Positions 44,691 to 52,233 of a DNA stretch of 64,000 bases are shown here, piece by piece. This DNA is from Stieleria tagensis (lineage in GTDB: Bacteria; Planctomycetota; Planctomycetia; Pirellulales; Pirellulaceae). Where the stretch lies: positions 1 through 64,000 of the forward strand of contig NZ_JAMYFE010000018.1 in NCBI RefSeq assembly GCF_024129865.1, read 5' to 3'. The notes below the pieces were generated by a model that saw only the letters and a program-made list of their open reading frames with translations, was not told where the DNA came from and searched no databases. The position numbers and the translations under genes are program-made. Within the stretch, counting starts at the first letter, position 1; each line of letters opens with the position of its first letter.

Positions 44691-45971
44691 TTAACCGGGT
44701 TGGTGTTTCAAGTCGGCCTGCCATAGCCCTAAAGCGGGATTCTGGATGTAATAAAACTCGCTGCCATCGCTATCGGTATGCCATCCGTCGTTTAACGAGC
44801 CGACGTCGTAGCGTTGCATCAGTGCATTGATGTCGCCGGGGGTGTAGCCGACCGATGCGATTTCGTCGGCGGTCAATTTCCCAGCCCCATAGACCACTTC
44901 GAAACGGTTTTCAGGTGATCCATGTACCAAATGGGCCGCTGCGGATGGATTCGCCGCCAGGTCCTCGTGATCGGCCACCAATTGCACGATTTCTTCTTTG
45001 GTGCGATAGCCATAGCGTCGGATCAAGCGGTCGATTTCGGCGTCTTCGCCAAACTCTTCCACGGCCGGCCCCAAAATCGTCAGTCGACCACCGGTGGCGA
45101 TTGCCAATCGAGTTCGGTAGATCGCTTTGTTCCCCAGCCAAGTGCTTTTAAATTCGGCGGGGTCCAGATAGGCGACCACATGTTGCGGTGGTTTTTCCAG
45201 ATGAGTGATATTGACGCGATAGGCCAAATCGGCGGCTTTGAAAAACGTTTCGTGATCGTCGCCGATGTACAAACCACGCGTGTGCAGCGTGCCGTCACGC
45301 AGTTGCTGAACCACGGTCAACGCGTAAACGATCGGCATCCCTTCGCAAAAGTGATCTTGGGCATAGTTCAGGATTTGTCGTAGCGGCGTGTTAGCGCGCC
45401 CCAGTGTTTGCTCGATGCCATAGACAGCACTCAAGTAGTGACTTTCGTTGATCCCCTCCACGCCGCCGGTGCCGACAAAGACGTTCTTGTTGTAGTTGGC
45501 CATGCCGATGACTTCGTGTGGCACCACCTGACCAATCGAAAAAATCAAATCGTGACCTCCGTCACGTAGCAATTTGTTGACTTGGGCCTGCCAGGGTTTG
45601 TTGTACAGTCCCTCGGTTACCTCCGAGACATACGACGCGGGGACCGTCCCAAGTGTGACAACGTCATCGCGCCAGCGGTGGGGGCGAAACAGATCCAACG
45701 GCACACCAGGAAACATGTGAGACAACTGCTCGGGTTTCATCGGGCTGTGTGTGCCCAGCGCCGGCATGATGTCGGCGATCCGTTCACCCAGCATTTCGTA
45801 GCAGAGCGAAGTGATTTCACCGGCGCGGCTAAACAATCGCGTGTGGTCCGGTGGCAACAGCAGTGCTTTCTCGGGTGTACCAATTTTTGCGAACGTTTCG
45901 GTGAGTGCCGCGCGCAGATCGTCGCTGGTAAGTGACGTGGTTTCACTGCCGGTTTCAAAATAGATTGTCAT
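44691..45971 (-). CDS. LarA-like nickel-pincer racemase/epimerase family protein
   Basis: A protein of 426 residues of the lactate racemase (LarA/DUF2088) family. The N-terminal LLPPDHTRLFSRAGEI and ALGTHSPMKPEQL match the conserved DHTR and GTH regions of LarA that hold the nickel-pincer cofactor and substrate; here GTH is followed by SPM rather than RPM. GGVEGINESHYLS and GKLTADEIASVGYTPGD are further family-type strings. The ATG at 45971 gives the normal start. No larB, larC or larE is nearby. LarA homologues epimerise various 2-hydroxy acids, so D/L-lactate is not certain. Confidence 0.8.
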   Translation of the reverse strand: MTIYFETGSETTSLTSDDLRAALTETFAKIGTPEKALLLPPDHTRLFSRAGEITSLCYEMLGERIADIMPALGTHSPMKPEQLSHMFPGVPLDLFRPHRWRDDVVTLGTVPASYVSEVTEGLYNKPWQAQVNKLLRDGGHDLIFSIGQVVPHEVIGMANYNKNVFVGTGGVEGINESHYLSAVYGIEQTLGRANTPLRQILNYAQDHFCEGMPIVYALTVVQQLRDGTLHTRGLYIGDDHETFFKAADLAYRVNITHLEKPPQHVVAYLDPAEFKSTWLGNKAIYRTRLAIATGGRLTILGPAVEEFGEDAEIDRLIRRYGYRTKEEIVQLVADHEDLAANPSAAAHLVHGSPENRFEVVYGAGKLTADEIASVGYTPGDINALMQRYDVGSLNDGWHTDSDGSEFYYIQNPALGLWQADLKHQPG

Positions 45972-46105
45972 AGGAAGCCGTGGTGCGATCGATCGCACGT
46001 CAATTGGATTTGAAAAATTGAAAGGTTGGGGATCACGCTGGGGCAAGCCTCTCTGGCGATCGGTTTTGATCCGTTTGCCAGGTATTCTGCAGTGTAGCGA
46101 GTACG

Positions 46106-47218
46106 CTACTCCTCTTGGCTGCCGTGACATTCACGTGGGATCATCCGTCCCGGGCCGTCACCGCTGTATCGAGCCAATAATATCGATTCGAACTCTTCAC
46201 GCGATTTCATCTTGGCAAACTCCAGTCGAACCGATTCGTACAGGGGATGTGCTTGGCTGTATTTGATGCCGAATTTTCGCATCAACATTGGCGCACGCTT
46301 TTCGCCATAGGTTTGTTCGCACAGCTCAAAATGATCCCGCATCACGGCGGCCTGTTCCGACAGGCGCGGCGGATCGGGAATCGGCCGACCGGCAAACAGC
46401 TGGCGGGCCTGGTCGAAGATCCAGGGGTTACCGATCGCACCACGGGCCACGGTGACGCCGTCGATCCCCGTTTGCTGCATCATCCGCAAACAGTCCGCTG
46501 CTGAGAACAGGTCGCCACTGCCAAGGATTTTGATGCGGTCGCCGACATGCGCTTTCACATCGCGCAAAAACTCCCAGCGACTGGGACCAATGTAACGTTG
46601 CTGGACAGTTCGCCCGTGCACGGTTGCGGCAGCCAACCCGGCATCGATCGCGCCGTCCATAATCTGGAAAAAATCGTCCCGCGACTGTTGTGAATCGTCG
46701 ATCCCACGCCGCATTTTGACCGTCACCGGAATGTGGTCGGGCACGATGTCACGGGTGCGCTGCAAAATGTCGATCGCGACAGCGGGTTGCGACAGATGAA
46801 ACCCGCCGCGACAACGACCGAGTACCTTTTTGACGGGACAGCCAAAATTGACGTCAATGATGTCGAATCCGGCTTCGACCAGTTTCAACGCCCCCAGCGA
46901 GAACTGTTCGGGTTCGGCGCCCATCAGTTGGCCGCCAACGGGATGTTCGTCGGGGTGAATGTCTAGAAAGTGTTTCGTCTTTTGACGCTTGTTCAGCGCC
47001 AACAGAAACTGGTCCAACATGACTTCGCAAACCGTGTAACTCGCGCCGTGGCGACGGGCGATCACACGCATCGGCAGATCGCTGTATCCGCTTAGTGCGG
47101 CTTGGACGACGGGAAAGCCCAATGGAACGTTTCCAATCACCAGCGCCTGATCCAGCCCACTCGTTACACTAGAAGGCGGTTCAATCGCCCCATTTAAATC
47201 CTTCACTTGACCGGTCAT
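46106..47218 (-). CDS. dus: tRNA-dihydrouridine synthase
   Basis: An FMN enzyme of 370 residues that reduces uridine to dihydrouridine in the D loop of tRNA. VPLGFPVVQAALSGYSDLPMR begins the TIM barrel; DIIDVNFGCPVKKV carries the N-x-G-C-P signature with the active-site cysteine; ATVHGRTVQQRYIGPSRWE and GSGDLFSAADCLRMM form the FMN site; GVTVARGAIGNPWIF is typical of DusB. GRCRGGFHLSQP replaces the usual GGALL stretch. The ATG at 47218 lies one base from the start of the divergent galM, so each gene's leader is inside the other. Confidence 0.9.
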   Translation of the reverse strand: MTGQVKDLNGAIEPPSSVTSGLDQALVIGNVPLGFPVVQAALSGYSDLPMRVIARRHGASYTVCEVMLDQFLLALNKRQKTKHFLDIHPDEHPVGGQLMGAEPEQFSLGALKLVEAGFDIIDVNFGCPVKKVLGRCRGGFHLSQPAVAIDILQRTRDIVPDHIPVTVKMRRGIDDSQQSRDDFFQIMDGAIDAGLAAATVHGRTVQQRYIGPSRWEFLRDVKAHVGDRIKILGSGDLFSAADCLRMMQQTGIDGVTVARGAIGNPWIFDQARQLFAGRPIPDPPRLSEQAAVMRDHFELCEQTYGEKRAPMLMRKFGIKYSQAHPLYESVRLEFAKMKSREEFESILLARYSGDGPGRMIPRECHGSQEE

Positions 47219-48332
47219 GATGATGCGTTCTCTGACATGTTTTGCACTCGCAATTGTTTCCGCCGTCACTTTCGCCCAGCCGCCACAATCAGCCTCCATG
47301 AAGATTGAAACCGCTCCGTTTGGAACCGCCGACGACCAGCCGATCACCCGCTACACACTCGTCAACTCGCACGGGCATCAAGTCAGCGTCATGAATTTTG
47401 GCGCCACCTTGCTGGAAGTCGAAGTTCCCGACCGAGCCGGAAAACTTGCCAACGTCAATCTGTGCTTCGATTCGCTGCAACCCTACGTCGACGGACATCC
47501 TTATTTTGGCAGCACTGTCGGCCGGTTTTGCAACCGAATCGGCAACGCGTCCTTCACCATCGATGGCACTGAGTATCCCCTGGTTGTCAATCATGGAAAA
47601 CACCAACTGCACGGCGGCAAGAAGAATTTTTCCTATCAGGTCTGGGACGCCCAGACATTCCAGGACAGCAAAACCGTCGGCGTACGATTCACGCTGCATA
47701 GCCCCGATGGGGACAATGGCTTCCCCGGCAACGTGACGGCCACGGCCGAGTACAGCTGGAATGATGCGGACGAACTGACGATTGTCTACTCCGCAACCTC
47801 CGACAAACCGACTCACGTCAATCTGACCAACCACAGCTATTGGAATCTTGGCGGCGCGGGTACGGGCACGGCAAAAGACCATGTGGCGACAATCCAAGCC
47901 GACAAGGCATTGGACGTCGATGGTGATTTGATCCCGACCGGGAAATACAACGATGTCGCCGGGACACCGCTGGATTTTCGCACTGCCACCGCGCTTGGCG
48001 ATCGATTGGATCAGCTGCCTGCGACCAAAGGCTACGACCACTGTTACGTCGTTCGTGGCGAAATCGGCACGCTCCGCCCGGCGGCCTCGGTGGTCGATCC
48101 GGAATCCGGACGCACGATGGAGATCGAAACCACACAGCCGGGCGTGCAACTGTACACGGCGAACCATTTAGGCGGCGGCCCCGGAACTGCCGGAAACGGA
48201 TCACATGATGCGTTCTGTCTCGAAACACAGCACTATCCCGACGCCCCCAATCAACCGGAATTTCCCAGCACATTGCTCAAGCCCGGCGACACACTTCGCG
48301 AAACCACCGTCCACCGCTTCGGCGTCCAGTAA
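47217..48332 (+). CDS. galM: Exported aldose 1-epimerase (galactose mutarotase)
   Basis: A protein of 371 residues converting alpha to beta anomers of aldoses. Three ATGs start the gene; the signal peptide (RSLTCFALAIVSAVTFAQ) indicates export, which is common for planctomycete mutarotases. Family residues are present: GRFCNRIGNASF, NHGKHQLHGG, THVNLTNHSYWNLGG with the catalytic His, and FCLETQHYPDAPN with the catalytic Glu near the end. Divergent from dus with overlapping start codons. A palindromic element lies 38 bp after its stop. Confidence 0.92.
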   Translation: MMMRSLTCFALAIVSAVTFAQPPQSASMKIETAPFGTADDQPITRYTLVNSHGHQVSVMNFGATLLEVEVPDRAGKLANVNLCFDSLQPYVDGHPYFGSTVGRFCNRIGNASFTIDGTEYPLVVNHGKHQLHGGKKNFSYQVWDAQTFQDSKTVGVRFTLHSPDGDNGFPGNVTATAEYSWNDADELTIVYSATSDKPTHVNLTNHSYWNLGGAGTGTAKDHVATIQADKALDVDGDLIPTGKYNDVAGTPLDFRTATALGDRLDQLPATKGYDHCYVVRGEIGTLRPAASVVDPESGRTMEIETTQPGVQLYTANHLGGGPGTAGNGSHDAFCLETQHYPDAPNQPEFPSTLLKPGDTLRETTVHRFGVQ

Positions 48333-48369
48333 GCCAAGAGTCGGTCGCCCTCGATGCCCAGCCACCGGT

Positions 48370-48439
48370 TGGTGTGGAGGATTTATCCGACCAGGTTTGG
48401 ATCGAAGGAGTGGTGCATGGTCGGATGAATCCTCCACAC
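48370..48439. repeat. Palindromic element, intact dispersed copy
   Basis: Left arm GGTGTGGAGGATTTATCCGA (48370-48389) and right arm TCGGATGAATCCTCCACACC (48420-48439) pair with one mismatch or wobble around about 30 bp. Same family as the copies in the array at 1.0-1.8 kb. It lies between the stops of convergent galM and queG. Confidence 0.9.
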
Positions 48440-48544
48440 CAACGTTCACCGGAATGCTTTCTTTATCGAGTGACCGGGGACAGACCTCAAGCCGGTGGGG
48501 TTTGACGATGTTGGAGGCAGAGTGAGTTACAGATCGGCGACAGG

Positions 48545-49618
48545 TCAAACGTTGGGGTTTGTTTGCTCGATTTGCTGGATCGCCCAGCGACAGGTGGCGG
48601 CGACTATTTCGTCGTCACTGCTGGCACCCTTGCGAAGCGCCGGGAGTGACGCTCGCTGGCCTTGGTTTCCCAACACGATTGCCGCGTTTCGTTGGATGCC
48701 GCGCAGTCGTGTGCGCCACAGCGGCGTCTTGCGAAATCGCTGGCGAAACTGATCTTCGTCGGCATCGAAAAACCATTCCAGCGAGACGCGGCGCAGTGGC
48801 GCGTCTTGATCCGACGTGTCGCTGTGGCGACTTGGCTTGCGGTTCCACGGACAGACCTCTTGGCAGATGTCACAGCCAAACGCCCACTCCCCGATGCTGC
48901 GTTGCAGATCCATCGGAATCGCTTCTCGGTGTTCGATCGTCAGATAGCTGATGCAGCGATTCGCATCAAGCACGCCGGGAGCCGGAAACGCGTCGGTCGG
49001 ACAGGCGTCCAGGCATGCGGTGCAAGTTCCACAATGTGACGTCTGGTAAGGATCGTCGTAAGGCAGTTCGACATCCAACAGTAAACAGCACAAAAAGAAA
49101 TAGCTACCTAGCTGGCGATTCAGTAGTAGCGTGTTCTTTCCACGCCAGCCAAGTCCAGCCAAGACGGCGAGCTCCCGTTCCAGCAACGGCGCGGTGTCCA
49201 CACAACCGCGGACGTTTGTCGTCGGCGATTGGTCGCGAATCAGCCGCTTCAATTGCTTCATTTTGTGGTGAAGCGTGTCGTGGTAGTCGGCACCTGGCCA
49301 AGCATAGCGAGCAACTTTCACAGCAGACGTTGCTGAATCGTCGGGCGGATCCGCAGGATAGGGATAGGCCATTACGACGATGCTCTTGGTACCGGCCATC
49401 ACACCGCGAGGGTGACGATAAGCATCCAGCCGATTGGCGAAATAATCCATCTCCGCGGCGTACCCGCTGTCGATCCACTTGACCAAGTCACTGAAACCGC
49501 TGGCATCGATCGCTGGGGCGATTCCCCATTTCACAAACCCCAACTGTTCGGCGAACTGCCCAAACGCCTGCAACCAAGGCGCCGCGTGGGTTGAGCGTTC
49601 GGTTGGATGCAACACCAT
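48545..49618 (-). CDS. queG: Epoxyqueuosine reductase
   Basis: Reduces epoxyqueuosine to queuosine in tRNA anticodons, using cobalamin and two 4Fe-4S clusters; 357 residues. CVDTAPLLEREL (139-150) contains the catalytic Asp. The ferredoxin motifs are C196-GT-C199-TA-C202-LDA-C206-P and C249-DI-C252-QEV-C256-P. A C-terminal HEAT-like tail (about 300-357) is present, as in typical QueG. The ATG at 49618 overlaps the TGA of the upstream dehydrogenase gene (TGATG), which fixes the start and implies coupled translation with a functionally unrelated gene. Confidence 0.93.
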   Translation of the reverse strand: MVLHPTERSTHAAPWLQAFGQFAEQLGFVKWGIAPAIDASGFSDLVKWIDSGYAAEMDYFANRLDAYRHPRGVMAGTKSIVVMAYPYPADPPDDSATSAVKVARYAWPGADYHDTLHHKMKQLKRLIRDQSPTTNVRGCVDTAPLLERELAVLAGLGWRGKNTLLLNRQLGSYFFLCCLLLDVELPYDDPYQTSHCGTCTACLDACPTDAFPAPGVLDANRCISYLTIEHREAIPMDLQRSIGEWAFGCDICQEVCPWNRKPSRHSDTSDQDAPLRRVSLEWFFDADEDQFRQRFRKTPLWRTRLRGIQRNAAIVLGNQGQRASLPALRKGASSDDEIVAATCRWAIQQIEQTNPNV

Positions 49619-52092
49619 CACTCTGTCTTGGATAGAAACGCAAGTAGGTCTCTGAGTTCATCAATCGACATTGTCTTTTGCAATCCCGCTGGCATGATCG
49701 ATTGATCGCTAAATGAATGCTGCTCGATTTCCTCCAATCCGACCAGGAACGGTTCTCCGTCAGCTCCTTGGAACGACAATTTTTGGCCGACGCCTGGGGT
49801 GGCCGTTTTCAGTCCCGCCAACACCTTGCCATCGACGGTTAAGATTTTCCAGGGCACATACAGCGGCCCAACTTCTTTACTAGGATTCAAAATGGATTCT
49901 AGCAGCCGTTCACGTGTTTGCCCTCCCAACGAAGTCAGGTCCGGCCCCGTCGTCGCGCCACGTCCGGAATACGCGTGACAACGAATGCAGATTGAACGTG
50001 AAAAGACTCGCCCACCTGCTTCGGGGTCGCCACCATCACCCACCTGTTTCATCCAGCCTGACAAATCCGTTGCGTCCGGTTGCGCGGATTGGTCGGTCGC
50101 GGTGTGATCGGCCAGCACCCGTCTCGCTTCCTCGCGAATCATCTCGGGTTCACTTTCCGATTCTAATCGATTCAACAGTCCAACTTGCTGCTGTTTCGCT
50201 TTGGCCAACCCGGAGACCGCCGCAGCGCGGTTTCGATTGGTGACATGATCGTTAGCGGACAACTCTGCCAGTGCATTGATTGCTGCATCGCCGGAGCGTG
50301 CGTTTAACAGGCGAACGATTTCAAAGACTAGCTGATCGGACCTGCTATCGATCGCCCATTGCAACAATTCTGAATCGGAGGGTTGATTGCTGTCAGCGGG
50401 AATCATGCGAACCGCCATCGCCCGGATGGATGCGGATTGATGGGTGTCGGCCGCAAGTTGGGACAGCAGTTTTTCCCGGACCGGATCACGCACACCGCGT
50501 GAAGTGCCACCCTTCAGATAGGAAATCGTCGCGACAGCGGACTCAAACAATTTGGGTGAAATCGAAGGCCGCGACAGCAACGTTTGGATATTGTCTAGCA
50601 GTGACTGTTCTCCTCGTTCGGCGCTCCAACGCAGCGCCAACAGCACCGTCCCTTCGAACTGACTTGCCAATCCCTGGCGCAACAGCCTTTGACGCTCGGT
50701 CACAGTGATCGACGATGGATCAGACAATTCCAACCACCGCCAGGCGGCGAGCAATCCGATTTGCTGCCCAGATGTTTGACACACACTCCAATCAATCTGT
50801 TTCAAATTAGGTTGTTCAGCCAGAGCCGTGGTTGCGGCTTGGCGAACGAACGGGTCTTGATCGTCGAGTGCCTCAAAAATGGCTAGTCGATCATTTGATT
50901 TCGCGATCTGCTGAGCCAGTTTTTCGGCGGTCGTGAGTTCCGGCAAACTTGATGCAGATGTATCCGGTTGACTCTGCTTTCGACTCAGACGCCAAATCCG
51001 ACCGGTTTGGTGGACGCTGTAGTCGCGTCGAACCCAATCGGTCACATAGATTGATCCGTCAGCAGCCTGTGCGATGCCGACGGGGCGGAAATCAGTGTCG
51101 CCTTGCACGATCGTTTCGGTCTGGCTTTTCCAGGACGCCCCCTCAGCTGACAAACGATAGGCCTCGACGCGGTTATCCCCCCAGCTGGTCACCCACAATC
51201 GGTCGGCGACCGGCATGACCGCGCAGGGAGCTTCTCCTGTGCCGGCAGCAAACGGTAGTGTGCCAGGCAATTCACCATTCCAGGCCAGCAGCGGATGCGT
51301 TCCAGCCCGGCCGAATCGAAACTGGAACCCATAGTCACCGCCGGGAACAACCTGTAGCAAGCGACAGGGCGGCATCGCATCCGGATCATTTCCAACGGTC
51401 CACAATCGCTCGGCGGAATCGAAACACATGCCGAACGGATTCCAAAACCCGGTCGCAACACGCTGTAAATTTGAACCATCGGGACGGATGCGAAAAATAT
51501 TCCCTCCTTCACCACCGCCAATTTGTTTTGTTCCATCGCTGGCGATCAATTCATAGGGCTCGCCAAAATTCTCTCCTTGGCCGACGTACAACCAACCATC
51601 CGGTCCCATGACCAACCCGGCCAGACCATTATGCGGGTATTCAGCGACGGTATTCAAACGTAGCAGGACTTCGCGCAGATCAGCCTTGCCGTCACCGGTG
51701 GAATCTTTGATGCGGATGACTTCACTGCGGTTGGCGACAGCGATCCAGTTATCCTGCAGGATCGCCAGCCCCATCGTTGCAATTCCGCCCTCGTAAAAAA
51801 TCGATTGGTCATCCAGACTACCGTCGCCGTCAGAGTCGGCCAGCAAATGAATCCGGTCTGTTTTTGGACCGGAGTAGTTGTCAGGAGGAAAGTGCGTGTG
51901 AGATTCAATCACCAACAGTCGACCTGCGGAATCGAATGCACACGCCACCGGCGTCACGATGTCCGGTTCACTGCGCACCAGTTCGATTTGCCAATCCGGA
52001 TCAACGACCAAGGGAGGCTGTGGCGGATCAGCAAACAGTTCGCCGGCACAAAACAATACGCAGGCAGTTAACAGGAAACGAATCGGTGTCAC
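49618..52092 (-). CDS. PVC-type membrane-bound dehydrogenase with heme-binding domain
   Basis: A protein of 824 residues. I chose GTG at 52092 because it gives a good signal peptide (TPIRFLLTACVLFCAGELFA); an ATG at 52158 would add 22 residues. Domains: a six-bladed-propeller dehydrogenase of the PVC type (about 30-360; GPDGWLYVGQGENFGEPYE and ATGFWNPFGMCFDS), HEAT-like helices (about 385-660), and a PVC heme-binding domain with C-I-R-C-H at 702-706 and TGPDLTSLGG. It is probably a periplasmic or surface redox enzyme for sugars or alcohols. Similar to the core of the giant protein at 6674-12475. Confidence 0.9.
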   Translation of the reverse strand: MTPIRFLLTACVLFCAGELFADPPQPPLVVDPDWQIELVRSEPDIVTPVACAFDSAGRLLVIESHTHFPPDNYSGPKTDRIHLLADSDGDGSLDDQSIFYEGGIATMGLAILQDNWIAVANRSEVIRIKDSTGDGKADLREVLLRLNTVAEYPHNGLAGLVMGPDGWLYVGQGENFGEPYELIASDGTKQIGGGEGGNIFRIRPDGSNLQRVATGFWNPFGMCFDSAERLWTVGNDPDAMPPCRLLQVVPGGDYGFQFRFGRAGTHPLLAWNGELPGTLPFAAGTGEAPCAVMPVADRLWVTSWGDNRVEAYRLSAEGASWKSQTETIVQGDTDFRPVGIAQAADGSIYVTDWVRRDYSVHQTGRIWRLSRKQSQPDTSASSLPELTTAEKLAQQIAKSNDRLAIFEALDDQDPFVRQAATTALAEQPNLKQIDWSVCQTSGQQIGLLAAWRWLELSDPSSITVTERQRLLRQGLASQFEGTVLLALRWSAERGEQSLLDNIQTLLSRPSISPKLFESAVATISYLKGGTSRGVRDPVREKLLSQLAADTHQSASIRAMAVRMIPADSNQPSDSELLQWAIDSRSDQLVFEIVRLLNARSGDAAINALAELSANDHVTNRNRAAAVSGLAKAKQQQVGLLNRLESESEPEMIREEARRVLADHTATDQSAQPDATDLSGWMKQVGDGGDPEAGGRVFSRSICIRCHAYSGRGATTGPDLTSLGGQTRERLLESILNPSKEVGPLYVPWKILTVDGKVLAGLKTATPGVGQKLSFQGADGEPFLVGLEEIEQHSFSDQSIMPAGLQKTMSIDELRDLLAFLSKTE

Positions 52093-52233
52093 GGCAAACT
52101 CGCGGGGAAGAAGTGCTTTCTGCAGCGCTGCATTGTAGACGAGACATCCGATGTGCATGGCAGACCAGTGAGGCTTCAAACAGAAAACTCGGGGTGGCCT
52201 CGTTTGATGCGGTCACCTGGCGTCGACGCAGCA

